A stretch of 64,000 bases of DNA from Ceratothoa steindachneri (GCA_963969495.1 OZ018327.1:39449724-39513723); one strand, 5' to 3'; shown: positions 1 to 11,765, counted from the stretch's first letter. Numbers and translations: made by a program. The notes: generated by a model from the letters alone, not told the origin.

Positions 1-1890
1 TCATTCTTATTCTTTTTTATTCTTCTTGGAAACGAAAAATAATCGTCCATAAAGTAGGTGAGTGGTACCGAGTCTCCCGCACCGAGGTCATTTAATCACT
101 CATAGGATTATTAGATACCAAAGTCAGTTAGAAACCCGACGTCTCTGCGCCTGAAATCCAAATCTTTAGTTGTCCTTTGCGACGCTCGGCTACCAATCAG
201 GTTAGTTTTAAAAATCATTAATTCTTATAAATTACTTGTTAGGTATTTATTAATTATTAATTTAGTATTTAGTGACGGTTATGCCATTTTAATTTAAATT
301 CATCCATTATCAGGCGTTGATCCAGGGGGGAGGGGCTAGGAGGCTGAATCCCACCGAAATTTCAATCCCGTTTATGTTTATGTCTCTTTTTTAAGCAAAC
401 TTGTATTCTGCCATTCAGAAAGAGTTATGTAATAATATAGAATATATATCAAAACTGTTTCAAACCGTTACAATTGAATGTATCTTATATGATACATTTC
501 TATAATGCTGGTAAATCTCAAATATAATTATTTAATTAATTAGTATGCCTTAGTTGACGTCCAAAAACTACAATTCCTAAAAATTATTGATTCTTATTTA
601 TTTGTTTGTTTATTTTATTTATTTCAATACATTTAATTTTCATGAACTTATTTATCAATTTATTTATTTAATTCATATTTTTTTCAGCTAAATTTTCATG
701 CATTAAATCATTACTTATTTGTTTATTTATGTTTATTTCATGCATTTAGTTGTTGGTCATTTTTATTGTTGTGGTTTACATCACACCATCCCATAATTTC
801 CAAGTTTTGGCAACAATTGACGATAATTGAATTTATGGGAATTTATTCACTAGTATAAATCTCGCTATTATCAAGAATTACCTCCATCTAAGGATTTGCA
901 AGCTTTTTAACATCGTGGATATAGAACCATTTATAGCAATTTAGTTTGGATGAAAAGAATGTGGCGAAGGCAGTTTACACTTGTTCATATGTTGCAAGCA
1001 TTAATCGATCAAGATGGTGCTGTAAACTTTAAAACGGTGGTAATCCAATGACCTAAGATCAATCAAGATAATACGGGTGGTGTTGTGGTTATTTTGCCCA
1101 ACCTCCAATCTTTTCAGGTGCAACTTTTTCTGTTTGGATTCGTGCATTATCGCGATGGATGGAACAATATGCCTTTGCGATTTATCAAAGCAAATCTCAT
1201 TTCCTTCAAAGCGGTGTTTAAGCGGTTTAACCCCTGACAAGAGATGTTTGGTGTAATTTTTCGATTAAATGGTAGCAAGTCAAAGTTGCTTCAACTATCT
1301 TATTCTACCAAACAAAAGCCTTTCTTTGGACCGAAGTCCTTTCTGGGTTGTGGTGTTTCAGCCTATTCACATCTACTAAGCTCTTGGTTGCGTTATGCTA
1401 ATGTTAAGATTTGGGGTTTCCAGAATAATATTGGTAGCAGATTTTATACATTACCAATTCGATATCATTGTATAAATTTATAAGATTGATTTGTTAAATA
1501 TATAAATTACGATTATAAATCGGTACATGGGGTAATATCTTGAAAAATTTTGTCATAAGACCGTAAAAGTAAAAAAGAAAATTAGGAATATGTCAATGAT
1601 TCTTCTAAAAATGCTTGTCTACTTTATTTATTTCTTTTTAATAAAAGTGTCTAGAGATTTTATGCAATACGTCTTCAGGGTCACAGCATTTTCGAGAAAA
1701 AGTTTCTGAAACTTTTGGTTTCAGATACGTTTAGGAATGTAATAACCATAATTTAGTAGATACTCACAGAACTATTTATCTCTGCTATTACATAGTTTAT
1801 AGTCGACTTCCTGAAATTCGATTACAACGTTCGTCCAGACGTATTTTGCAAGAATCATTTAATAATAATAAATAGCCATAAAAAGGAACT
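1..1890. other. AT-rich DNA without a recognised gene
   Basis: This stretch is AT-rich with many TTTATTTA-like runs (about 590-760). Short open frames on both strands near 1001-1483 show no motif or family resemblance that I recognise. I see no RNA gene and no terminal repeats. It is probably decayed intergenic or repeat DNA. Confidence 0.6.
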
Positions 1891-1896
1891 TTCCTA

Positions 1897-2775
1897 AAAA
1901 GAAAAGAATTATATGATGAATGACCTTCGTAAAGGAACGTCTGCTCTGCAAATTTCGAAGGATTTGAAACTTGTTCATCGCACTGTGAAGTGAAAGGTTG
2001 AGAATGGCATTTAGCCAAGAAAGAAAAGGTTCCATCTGAAATTCGAGCTCTTATCACTAGAGATCTTTATAAAATCACAGTACCAGCAAACCCATTTTCC
2101 AAGCTACTGTGGTTCCTTCCGTCTCTAGAAAAACAAGTTGTAAGGATCTGAAGAAGTTTTCTACGTTTAGAAATAAGACTTTAAAAATCGTTTCTAACCA
2201 ATCACAAGAACAAACGTCTGTTGTGGTTCTTGATGTACATACATGAATGCAGACTTTAGCAGTTATCTTCACAGAAGAATCAAGAGTCATTCTGGATGGG
2301 TCAAATGGTTGTGCAAGAGGGTGAGTTCGCAATGGCTGTCAGGTGAGCCATTCACAATTTTTGAAGATATTCTAGTAGAACCGGTCAAAGTGTAATGTGG
2401 CGTTAAAATGGATTCGAAGTGTACTGAGAGCTACTGGTGAAAATGTTCCTACCCCTAGTTCAAGATGCAGTCAGTGAAGATGAGGAAATCATTGTTTTCA
2501 TAGGGCAAAATGCTCATAGTCTTGCCTAGAATTTTGTAAGGAACTCAATCATGTCCCGGCCCACCAATAGTGGTGACCTAATCGAATAAAATATTAGTAA
2601 AGCATCCTGGAAAGAGACGTTTGCGAAGATGGTAGGCATTATAAACAACAAAGATGACCTTTGAGAGACATTCCAAAATGCTGTAAAGAATGTCTTTGTT
2701 GATTGCATTAAAACTTTAATTTCATTAGTAGACAACAGACATTTCAAAGTTAATCAGAAGAAGAATTACTTTTTC
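1897..2775 (+). pseudogene. Tc1-like transposase remnant
   Basis: Translated pieces in shifting frames follow the order of a Tc1-like transposase, the enzyme that cuts and re-inserts the element at TA sites. About 1918-2000 reads as the N-terminal helix-turn-helix part (LRKGTSALQISKDLKLVHRT). About 2255-2330 reads like the catalytic-core segment around the first acidic residue (FTEESRVILDGSNGCARG). About 2495-2530 resembles the second acid region (GQNAHS in place of the usual QDNAPSH). About 2655-2760 resembles the C-terminal end (KDDL.ETFQNAVKNVF, then SLVDNRHFKV). Stops and frameshifts interrupt every block and I could not find the terminal inverted repeats, so this is an old, inactive copy. 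The family call is from memory of conserved Tc1 wording; the exact subfamily is unknown. Confidence 0.6.
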
Positions 2776-2779
2776 CAGT

Positions 2780-3600
2780 TGCTTTTGAACAGTTATTTAA
2801 AATTGTTTCATCTCTATTCCATTTATTGTTTTTCTTCCAATTACTTCATATAAGTCGTTGAAACTTACGATATTTCTTTATATGAATTTTTTTCATATTT
2901 ATGTTGAAAAAATTTTATCGCTTCCTATTAGGCTATTCCAAATCTGCAAATGATCTCTTAACATTAAAACAATCAATCCAACAATAATTTGTCTTAGTTT
3001 AATCTCATATGGCATTTAGATTTCATATATTTAAATCACATTTTCTGCTAATGATTGTCTTACTGAGTAAGCGATACGCAAAAATCCGCTGTTGTAAGAC
3101 ATCTTTGAATATCATCTTTACACACACTTCACTTTTACAGACAGACTTGTATCTAGGTTGACTTTCTCCCTACTACATTCACCAAGCTTCTTTATTTTAC
3201 ACGAACTACTAGTTATTGGTTAAATTTTGCTTCCCTAAAAAGTTATACTTAGCTTTTAATCAAGATACAACTTGCTTCTCTACAAGTACACCTTGCTTTA
3301 CAAAGGAAACTCACTTCACTGCCCAGTCTGCGAAGAGGGGTAAGGTGTTACATGGGTAATTATGCTTTGTTTGACCTCGCTAAGATTGCGTGACTTCCCT
3401 GCCCGAACGCCTGGGGCTTAGGGCCCTCCTGGATTTAATTTGCGGAGGAAAACTGTGGCTTTATACTTACCACACAATTTCTCTTCCTATCTCTTCAACA
3501 CTTACTTTACGCATCACTCCTTACAAACCTTCTGCGAGAGACAACTTCGTTGTCTTTTTTTTTTAAACTTAACTAGAATTTACACCACTTCTCAGCAATC
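2780..3600. other. AT-rich spacer, no gene seen
   Basis: No recognisable coding or RNA feature. A small GC-richer patch around 3330-3430 stands out from the AT-rich surroundings but has no identifiable structure. Confidence 0.5.
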
Positions 3601-3604
3601 AACA

Positions 3605-4430
3605 ATTTGCTTTTCAACAAGTTACACTCCCAATCTCATAATCCGCTTAATTTTGAAGAGGTGTTTAATTCGGTTCAACATAAGTGACTTTTGGAAAAAG
3701 CCTATCACATGCAGGATAATAGCAAGCCTATCGTGTTGGATCGAAAATTGGCTTAGAAGCAATAAACAAAATGTGGTGAGAACTGGAAAATCATCTGATT
3801 GAGCGAGTCACTAGTGGACTGCTTCAGTGGTCAATTTTGGTGCCTGTATTATATTTTTAGCTTCAGGACTATTAAGCAGTATTGTCAAGCTCGCGAAAGA
3901 TGCTAAACTAGAATGAAGTGGAGCTCTACTGGGATTTAGAGGAAATAGAGCAAGATATAAATGAGGTATTTAATTGCTCTTTTATACGACAGGTGGTTAT
4001 CTATTTAAAAATACTGTCAGAAAACATGATATCGGTGTATAAATTTTGAGAGCCTACAAATTTTCGAAACTCTGTGTCCAAATAGCTAAACGAGTTAATA
4101 GGAGATGGATATATTGCGAGAGACTTTGAATATAAGAGTAGAGAAATGATGTTAGGGTAGTTTTGGGCTTATTTTCTGCAAAAATATATCCACTATTGGG
4201 GAGAGTAGAGCGAAACACGACAAAGTGCATTCCGGAGATACGAAACAAACCTTTTGAAGAGAAACTTAAAGAATTTAAATTGCTCTCGCTTAAAGATAGA
4301 AGTCTTAAATTCTGAAAGGCTACGATAATATAAACTTTGGTTCACTTTTTAAACCTGCCGAAAAAAGCACGTAAAGAAACGGTTGGAAATTGAAATTTAA
4401 CGTTATCAGACGAGTATCGTAAAGCTCTTT
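3605..4430 (+). pseudogene. CR1/L2-like LINE reverse transcriptase, C-terminal remnant
   Basis: Pieces in several frames read in the order of a LINE reverse transcriptase. About 3690-3800 gives the thumb-proximal wording SLSCWIENWLRSNKQNVV followed by GKSSD. About 3805-3860 gives TSGLLQWSILVPVLYF, a decayed form of the TSGVPQGSVLGPVLF motif that precedes the catalytic aspartates. About 4185-4310 gives the tail wording LLGRVERNTTKCIPEIRN and FEEKLKEFKLLSLKDRS, close to the C-terminal LLERVQRRATK.IPELR.L.YEERL..L.L.SLEDRR block of CR1, L2 and RTE-related LINEs. The YADD catalytic box is not preserved. There are stops throughout and no 3' tail. It is unrelated to the Jockey-like LINEs at 38-63 kb. 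Confidence 0.6.
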
Positions 4431-4584
4431 TCATTAATTTTATATTTTAAGAATGGAAATTTTTGAGAGGGGTAAAAAATAGTACTTTTTTCTTAGTTAA
4501 TGATCGACTTGACTTCATATTAAAATGAGGAATATATTTAGATACAATTGAGATAGAACTTTCGAATATACGATAAAATGTAAA

Positions 4585-4765
4585 AAAAAAACAGCCATCT
4601 CCAAATTTGAATCAATTTTCTGAACTTAAGGATTTGTAATTTTTTTTTGTTTTTTTTTATTCTAAAACATTGGATAATGTATTAATTTTTCTGAACTTCA
4701 CCATTTCGTTTTTTCAAACACCAAAGGAATTCAAAAACTGCTCTGGAAGAAAAGGGAGAGAATTT
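4585..4765 (-). repeat. Copies of the dispersed GGTGAAGTTCAGAAA repeat
   Basis: On the minus strand two GAAGTTCAG-type units lie about 78 bp apart (near 4708 and 4627), the second followed by GATGGCTG plus a T run. The same arrangement recurs on the plus strand at 6836 and at 13325-13560, so this is one member of a dispersed, partly tandem repeat family of unknown origin. Confidence 0.5.
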
Positions 4766-4929
4766 TGATCGCTTACAAAAATATTATTGGATAAGTTTTG
4801 ATCAATATTCCGAGAAAACAGGGTCTGCTGAACAAAAGTCGCAGTCCATCACTTATTCTGACTTATGACCTTGAAACCTTCAAAACATTCAATAATCCCC
4901 TGACAAACCTTATCAGAACCTTGATAATT

Positions 4930-5550
4930 ATTTAATTCGAAAGAGAATGTAAAATAGCATAAGGGTTTCAACTTTCGTTACAATCGGGCGGATAGTTATG
5001 ATGTTATTGCTAAATAATTCCCCGGATAACCTTGGGAGGAATTGGCAATTATATCATTCGAAAGATATGTGTTGTTGTTTTTTTTAATCCGGAACGAGAT
5101 TTTAACTGCCGGCTCAGCGTGCTTGCCCGGTAATCCTTGGGTCGGCAGATCGAATCTCCATCCGGATTTATTTTTTTTAAGGTGACATTATTTACAATGG
5201 AGGTTACCTCAGTGAGTGGGCATAGCGGGGGGGACGGGTAGATGGAGCTTGTAGCCATCACAATAAGTCCACCTAAGAGAAGGATAACTCTAATTTCCAA
5301 ACCCTGGAACCACAGGCATAATCGCCTCTTCCAGAAGATCCTCTGTGATTATCTGTGAATAAAACAACATAAAGGTTTCAAATTTCGTTAGAATCGGCCA
5401 AATAGTTATGATGTTATTGCTAAAGCAAATTAATTCACAGTCTAACTTGGAACTACTTTGCCAATTATATCTTTTGAAATAGAATGTAAAACAACATAAG
5501 AGTTTCAAGCTTCGTTAGAATCGGACGAATAGTTACAATGTTATTACAAA
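4930..5550 (+). repeat. Three units of a ~136-bp repeat, interrupted by a SINE
   Basis: Three units share the wording GAATGTAAAAYARCATAA, a TTTCAA..TTCGTTAGAATCGG block and GATAGTTATGATGTTATTGC. They start near 4945, 5350 and 5486. The last two are about 136 bp apart. The larger gap between the first two is filled by the SINE-like element at about 5075-5315, so the SINE appears to have inserted into an existing tandem array. Confidence 0.6.
5075..5315 (+). repeat. tRNA-derived SINE-like element
   Basis: A tRNA-like head lies at about 5085-5165. CGGCTCAGCGTG (near 5112) resembles an internal A box, and GATCGAATCTC (near 5147) resembles a B box, with spacing suitable for RNA polymerase III. 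A T run at about 5168-5178 follows and then an unrelated body. A folded tRNA gene is unlikely because both boxes deviate and the cloverleaf is not complete. The element sits inside the ~136-bp repeat, which fits insertion. Confidence 0.5.
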
Positions 5551-5559
5551 AAAAATCGC

Positions 5560-6390
5560 AAAGCTTGTACCGACTGACATAGTGAGATGTAGAGTCGCTC
5601 GCCACTAGGCTCGCACGCGACTAAAAACTAACCTTCCAAAGATAAGCTTTCAAATGAACAACGATACAAAATATAGATTTAGGGATGGAACTTTTGAAAA
5701 TAAAGGTTATTATATAATGTTTTGGATATACTTTTAGAACGGGTTTTCTATTGCAAATAGGGGTAAAATAATATTTTGCTTAGTTAATGAGTAACCTTAT
5801 ATGTTTTTGCACGTTTCTAAAATCAAGATATTGGCTTGGCTTGGCTTTGGGAAGTCCAACCAGATCGATGATGACGGATGCCCACTTGAGGGCATCAACC
5901 TGCAATAGGATTTAACTGGTATGAATGTGTGTAGTCTTTTGATCCGTATCTTGATCGAGGGGAGAAGGACCCTGGTAGCAGAAGAGGCTGAAGATTGCCA
6001 GACTTCATCCTCGGCTGCAGGGAGATGCCAAGGCACCGGTCTGTTGGTGCTCGCCTATAGGCACTCCTGATCCTGGTTTGAGATCGAGGTATCCTTATTC
6101 TTCTAGCCTTTGCCTAGAAAGGCAGAACCCACAAGTCAGGGGCGAGATGGGCAGTGGTTGGTAGGCGCCAGAGCGTATCCATACACAGATAGGCCTTCAC
6201 TTTAGTGTTAAGTGCCTGCTTTGCTTTCCTTCTCGCTTTGCAGCTTCTGCTTCTGGCTAGCCCTTGTGATTACAAGAGACGCTGAGTTCGTAAGCCTTCC
6301 TCTGCCAGTACATAGCCTGTCCATTAGCAAGACACCTTTTGTGCCTCCTCGTAGACACGCACGTTAGTTTGGGCTGCAGATTTTCTTGTC
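5560..6390. other. No gene; GC-richer unassigned segment from about 5820
   Basis: About 5820-6380 is clearly more GC-rich than its surroundings and starts after a small TTGGC repeat (TTGGCTTGGCTTGG near 5830). It reads into no protein that I recognise. It lies directly upstream of the LINE-tail-like segment at 6440-6580, so it could be a decayed untranslated region of the same element; this is a guess. Confidence 0.4.
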
Positions 6391-6439
6391 TCTACAGAAA
6401 ATAATTTAAAGAAAATAATTTAAAAGCTGTAAAAACAAT

Positions 6440-6580
6440 AAGCAAGTTAAAGATGCCCTCAACACCAGGGCAAAGTACTCTTTGAATTTTTAACACCATC
6501 TTTTCTACCACTAACCATCTAATTCGCCAATATTTAAACATCAACTTAATTAAGGGAGTACAAAAGATGATGCTAACTCT
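6440..6580 (+). repeat. LINE 3'-tail-like segment with GCCCT/AGGGC hairpin
   Basis: GCCCT at 6455-6459 and AGGGC at 6467-6471 form a 5-bp hairpin with loop CAACACC, nearly identical to the hairpins at 62087-62102 and 62745-62761 in the LINE cluster. The following CTACCACTAACCATCTAA wording also resembles the terminal part of those 3' UTRs. It is probably an isolated LINE 3' end far from the main cluster. Confidence 0.5.
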
Positions 6581-6824
6581 AATGTTGGAGCAAAAAGGCT
6601 GATACTCATAAACATGCATATTAATTAAAAACATGCTTTTAGTGCTAGTTCTAGTACTACGGTACAGACCTCTCTTCATGTGTACCAATGATTCATCCAA
6701 GCTTTAATGTATCTTCTATAAAATAAAGGATAGGAAAAATCTTGTACCTTGATAGAATGATACCTTTTGACTTAAACATGAAGTTGTGGCAAAGATTCAA
6801 GATATTCTGATGAGAGATTCCGTC

Positions 6825-6905
6825 ATTCCATAATTGGTGAAGTTCAGAAAATTTATCAAATTTATCCATGTCTGCTTTTCTTTTTCTATTTCTTTGTGTA
6901 TTCGA
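6825..6905 (+). repeat. Single copy of the dispersed GGTGAAGTTCAGAAA repeat
   Basis: GGTGAAGTTCAGAAAATTTA at 6836 is followed by CATGTCTGC and a T-rich stretch, as in the copies at 13398-13560 (plus) and 4585-4765 (minus). Confidence 0.5.
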
Positions 6906-6909
6906 AATT

Positions 6910-7764
6910 TTTATCAAAGTAATTTCTAAAATATTTCTAAGAACTGCACAGAAAACATCGAAAAAGAAATGCTAAAAAATTGGTAAAATGCAAAGTGAAA
7001 AATTATAAATCTCCCAAATTCAAATAGTGACAAATAATCAAAATGAATATTATAAAATGAAATAAATTAGAACAATACAGAGTGTTAAAATAATATAGTG
7101 ATTAATATTAAGTTAATTAACATAAAGTAACGAAATTTTAAGAATTTAATTAATATAAAACGTCTAATGATAAAAGAGATTAAACTAAAAACGAATTAGC
7201 ATAAAACGCTAAAGTTGCGTAAAATTGAAATCTTTATAATATTAAACTAAAATAGAAATAAACCTTTCTTTGGCTTATTATAAAATAATTAAATAAAATA
7301 AATTGTTCAAAAGTGTAAGGTAAGAAGTTACTCGAATTAAACAGAAACTTTAAATAATAACAAATGGATAGATATCAAAACTTAAATGAATATTCTATTT
7401 TTTAACAATCATTTTAAAAATAATAATTGTAAAATTTAAAACTGTAAATTTTCAAAGGTAAATATGTAGATATTAGAATTACTATAATATAATATTTAAA
7501 TAGCTGATTTCCATTCCTGGAAGCTTTAATACTCCTACTTCTACTTATAGCTTTTCCTTCTCCGCAAAATTTACCTTTTCAACCGCTATTACCGATCCTT
7601 ATATTTTGCCATTGATTGAATATTTGGTAATTAATTGCTTTATTAATGTACCAGGAAGAGCTCGGGTACACAGTCACCCCTGCGGGGTGTGGCCTAAAGG
7701 CCTTATTTGCTAATCTTAACCGCCTTTTTTAATCCCCTTTATAGATCTTTATTTTAACACCCTG
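6910..7764. other. Very AT-rich stretch, no gene
   Basis: Only short runs of A and T with scattered G and C to about 7500. A small CCTGCGGGGTGTGGCCTAAAGGCC patch lies near 7680. Nothing else can be supported. Confidence 0.6.
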
Positions 7765-7890
7765 AACACCCTCTTCTTCTTCTTTTTTTCTTTTTTCTTC
7801 TTCTTTTTTATCCTTTCTTTTTTTCTTTTTTCTTCGTCTTTTTTTCTTTTCTTTTTTCTTTTTTTCTTTTTTTCTTTTTTTGTCTTAGGT
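7765..7890. repeat. Polypyrimidine (TTTTTC)n tract
   Basis: An almost pure C/T run built from TTC, TTTTC and TTTTTTC units on the plus strand. It is the strand mirror of the polypurine tract that begins about 220 bp downstream. Confidence 0.8.
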
Positions 7891-8104
7891 GAAAACCGAA
7901 CTAAAATAAAAAATCGTATTCAAACACCTTCAAAAAATCTCATTCTTAAAATATAGGGTTATTGAAAATGTAATTTTGGTATTTTCATTACTTAATAAAT
8001 CTTATCTTATCTTATCTTATCGGGAGTAAATATCTACTGGCACCTAAAAACGAGTAGAGCTAAATGAGGAGTGGAGAGGCCGCTCCTTTTGTTCCTAACA
8101 ATAT
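7891..8104. other. Spacer between the two asymmetric tracts
   Basis: AT-rich spacer. It includes a short (TTATC)n run near 7999-8020. No gene is seen. Confidence 0.6.
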
Positions 8105-8605
8105 ATTTTAAGAACTAGAAATTTGGTATAAGAGTAGGAGAATAAGAAGAGAAGGGAGGTAAGTATTAGAAGAGGAAGAATAAGGAAGAAAGAAAAAGGA
8201 AAAGAAAAGAAAGAAGTGAAAAAGAAGAAGAGGAGGAGTAGAAGAAGTTTAAGAAAAGGATTAGGATTACAAGAAGAAGAATAGGAAGAGAAAGAGAAGA
8301 AGAAGAGACGCAAGAAGAAGAAGAAAAGAAGTAGGCGAGGAGGAGAAGCATAGAATAAATAGGTAGAAGAGAAAAAAAGATTGAATAGCAGGAGAAGAAA
8401 ATAAAAAGAAGGATGAAAATAAGAAAGAGGAGGGGTTGAAAAGGAAAGGAAAGAGACGAAAAGAAAAGAAGACAGGAGCAAGACATAAGATAATGAATAG
8501 GAAGAGGAAAAGAAAAGGAAGAGAAGGAACAGGAGAAGAAGATGGTGTGGAGGCGAATAATAATAATAATAAGAAGAAGAAGAAGAAGAAAAAAAATTGA
8601 AGAAT
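8105..8605. repeat. Long polypurine (GAA/GGA)n tract
   Basis: About 500 bases that are overwhelmingly A and G on the plus strand, with imperfect GAA, GAAGAG and AGGAG units and only scattered T and C. The long open frames on the minus strand (Leu, Phe, Ser-rich) follow from the base composition and are not genes. Confidence 0.85.
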
Positions 8606-8609
8606 TCCC

Positions 8610-10025
8610 AATTGTTAAAAGAAAAAGCTGTTTGAAAGAAAGAAATTCAGAATGAATTCATTTTGTAAGGTGTGGCCTAATATAATTAACAAATAAAGTA
8701 TTTATTTTATATAAAAGTGTTTTTTTCTTTTACTTTAAAGGGGGTTTTAAGAGGCGTTTAAACAAATAGTAAAAAGTGGCAATGAGAGGAGGTTGTGGAG
8801 GTTAAATTCGCCAATCAGCTGATCGAACATGAATTCGACGTGTTAAAGTTCCAAACGGATCTGTTCGCCACACTTTGGGTGGCGTGTTTGAGAGAAGCCA
8901 TTGGTTGGACGAAATGCGGTGTAGGTGAGGTTGTAAACATAAAATATAACTTATATTAGTGTTTTAAAAAGGAGAGGAGATAATTTGGAGGCCTCCATTA
9001 AATTTTGTGTCCTATGTTTTAGTAGACAGAAACAAAGAAAAAGGCGTGGGTGTTGGAAGAAAAAGTTTGGTAGAAAAGAATAGGAATTAGAGTATTGGAG
9101 ATTTGAATAAACGAGTTTTAATGCAGTTCTCTTTAAGTAGAAACTTCAACTTTCTTTTCCTTTTTGTACTAAATTCTACAGTGAATTGACTACCAGTATC
9201 AACCGTTACTTTAAATTAACTATCCTCATATATTTTCCATAAAACCCTTGAGGTTTTCCAATATAGTCACTTATTTTTATATTTCCTCTCACATCCTCTC
9301 TTAAATTCCATATTTTTCTAGAATCAACTATTTCAAGCAAATTTCCATTATACTTTGCAAATACAAGTTATAACTTTTTTTACAAATCTTAATTCTTATC
9401 GTCATTTATACAGTTGTCCATTTTCAGCTACTTCCAGAACCCCTTTACTTAATAAATGAGTTTGTCCAAAATGACCTGTTAACGTAGTCGCAACAGTGGC
9501 CTTTTTAAATCTATATCTTCCCCATCATCCAATTTTCTGCAGCACCTCCCCACTTCATACTCCCTTCTTGCACGGATAGGGAAGTTCGACCCCTCTCAGC
9601 ATCGCCCTCTGACCATAAAAGAAATCTAAGAGATGCTTTCGATCCTTTTTAAGCTTCCATGGATTATTTCCGTGTCAGTCTTCAGCGGGGTCTTTTCTTT
9701 TTTAAACTTCTTTTTCATTCCGTTGCAATAAAAGGTTACCATTAAGCCCATGCTTGACCCATTATCGGAGTCATATTTTTCTGGGCGAAGTGGGTGTTGC
9801 GATGCGAACGTGGATATTTAGTATGCAAATGGCGAAAGTGTAACGGAAAAAGAAAGCAAGTAGTCCTCGGGAAGAGGGGGGTATCTAGAAGAAATCTACA
9901 ATCAACTACAGGATGACCTTTGGAAAGTGTTTTAAGTATGAAAGCCTTTTGCACATAATCAAAATTAATATTATAGAATGAGGGTTAATGTTTATATTTA
10001 TACAAAACCAAGGTCACCTTTCCTA
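8610..10025. other. No gene recognised
   Basis: Mixed AT-rich DNA. The phrase GGTGTGGCCTAA near 8670 echoes the one near 7683, hinting at a flanking repeat around the purine/pyrimidine tracts. A slightly GC-richer block lies at 9540-9680. I see no coding motif. Confidence 0.5.
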
Positions 10026-10056
10026 TTATGACTTTTAAGTTTGTATTTGTATTTCA

Positions 10057-10750
10057 TATGTTAATTAGGTTAGGTTAGATTAGGCTAGTGATCTCATTTC
10101 CAAATATGAGTTATAAGTGTTTGTGTTTCATATGTTAATTGGTTTAGGCTAGATTAGGATAGTTCGGTCTCCTTTTCTATTATGATTTACAAACGATGAT
10201 ATTTTATAATTAGTTAAGGCTAGATTATACTAGTTCGCTCTCATTTCCTATTGTAACATTTAAGTGGTTTTATTTCATATGTTAATTGGTTTAGGTTAGT
10301 TCGGTTTCCTCTTCAAATATGACGTTTAAGTGTTTGTATTTCAAATGTTAATTAGTTAAGGCTATGTTACTCGTAGGCTAGTTCACTCTCATTTCCAAAT
10401 ATGAGTTATAAGTGTTTTTTGTTTCATGTTAATTAGTTTAGGATAGATTAGACTATTTTTTTTCTTATCTATTATGACATTTAATTGTTTTTTTATTTAT
10501 TATGTAAATTAGTTTAGGCTAGATTAGGCTAGTTTGGTCTCTTTTCCTTTTATGAGTGTTGTTTGTATTTTATATGCTAATTAGTTTAATCTATTTTAAT
10601 CTAGTTTGTTCTTCTTTTCTATAATGACTTTTAAGTGTTTTTATTTCCTATAGTAATTACTTTAAACTATATTAGGCTAGTTCAGTCTCCTTTTATAATA
10701 TGACTTTCAGATGTTTATATTTCACGCTAATTATTTTAGATTTGGTTGGG
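10057..10750 (+). repeat. Tandem repeat, ~75-bp unit, about nine copies
   Basis: Units of 66-81 bp start with TTAATTAGTTTAGGCTAGATTAGG-like wording, followed by CTAGTTCGGTCTC, a TTTTCTATTATGA block and a TTTAAGTGTTTGTATTTCATATG end. About nine degenerate copies can be followed. The first unit contains TTAGGTTAGGTTAGATTAGG, which resembles the arthropod telomeric motif TTAGG, but the full period is the longer unit. Confidence 0.8.
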
Positions 10751-10872
10751 ATCCATTAAGACGGATCGAAGTTAGCAGTAAATAAAATAGTGTTATTGGT
10801 GAAAATTTATTGATTTCACTATTGGATCATGTTATGTGAGTCATGTCAATTATGTGTGAAAAATAATATCGA

Positions 10873-11765
10873 CTAAATGTCCGCCAAGGCTTCGGCGGCA
10901 CACCTCCACTCGATGGCCAAAATTTTGATGACGTCTCTGCAGAGTTGCTCCTCGATCTCACCAATATGCCTTATTATCTCATCTTTCAGCTGTTGAATTG
11001 TTGTTGGCTTGTTGGCATAGACCTTACTTTTGAGATGACCCCAAAGGAAGAAATCTAAAGGCGTCAAGTCACACGATGGCCTGTCACCGTAACAGAATTC
11101 CCGGCATTATTTTCGAAGAAATACGGCCCAATGATTCCGCTAGCAAAAAATGCACACCAAACAGTGACCTTTTGTGGATGCAGTGGCTTTTCAACAATCT
11201 TCCTGGGATTTTCATCAGCCCAAATGCGAGAATTCTACTTATTAACGAATCCACCAAGATAAAAATGGGCTTCATCACTAAAGATGATTTTTTGCAAAAA
11301 ATCATCATTGGCTTGTCTTTGCTCGTGCACCCAATTGACGAATGTACGACGCTTCAAATGGTCAACATTCTTCATTTCTTGTGTCAATTAAATTTTGTAA
11401 GCGTGTAGAGACAATTCTTTTGTCAAAATTCAATGTAACGTTGTTGTTGAGAGGTTCAATTCCTATGCGCAATGACGAATAGAGGTGCCTGGATCTTCGG
11501 CCACATTCTCGCGCACTGCAGCAATGTTTTCAGCTGAACGGCGTAAACGAGCACGCAATGGCGTTTTCATATATGTCAGCGGCTCCGTTTGTTTGAATTT
11601 ACGAACAATTTTCCCAATTGCACTCTCGGTTGGTCGATTATGTTGACCAAAAAAATCGCGAAGTGCCCGAAATGCGTTTCTGTTTGAACGTCCATTTTCG
11701 TAATAGGCTTCGATAACTTTAACACGTTGTTCGATTGTTAATCTTACCATGGTTGATATTGCCAA
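10873..11765 (-). pseudogene. Mariner/IS630-superfamily transposase with central deletion
   Basis: Reading the minus strand from 11765, the protein starts with a helix-turn-helix (MVRLTIEQRVKVIEAYYENG, then RKFKQTEPL). It continues as VRENVAEDPGTSIRHCA to about 11463, then in other frames through the first catalytic acid segment (IIFSDEAHFYLGGFVNK, about 11260-11300) and PLHPQKVTVWCA.FASGIIGPYFFE. Near 11077 it jumps directly to RPSCDLTPLDFFLWGHLKSK and ends at 10873. In intact relatives about 45 residues, including the second acid (QDGA.CH region), lie between these two points; here they are missing. Two internal stops and frameshifts add to the damage. It is an inactive transposase pseudogene. 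Clear terminal repeats were not found. Confidence 0.8.

Noticed and set aside
1001..1483. Open frames on both strands that might be a host gene
   Set aside because: No recognisable domain, no splice context, and composition like the surrounding AT-rich DNA.
7999..8020. (TTATC)n as a telomeric repeat
   Set aside because: Only about four units and not a known telomeric motif of arthropods.
8095..8611. Overlapping long open frames rich in Leu, Phe and Ser on the minus strand
   Set aside because: They are the translation of a polypurine tract, open in three frames at once, with no domain.
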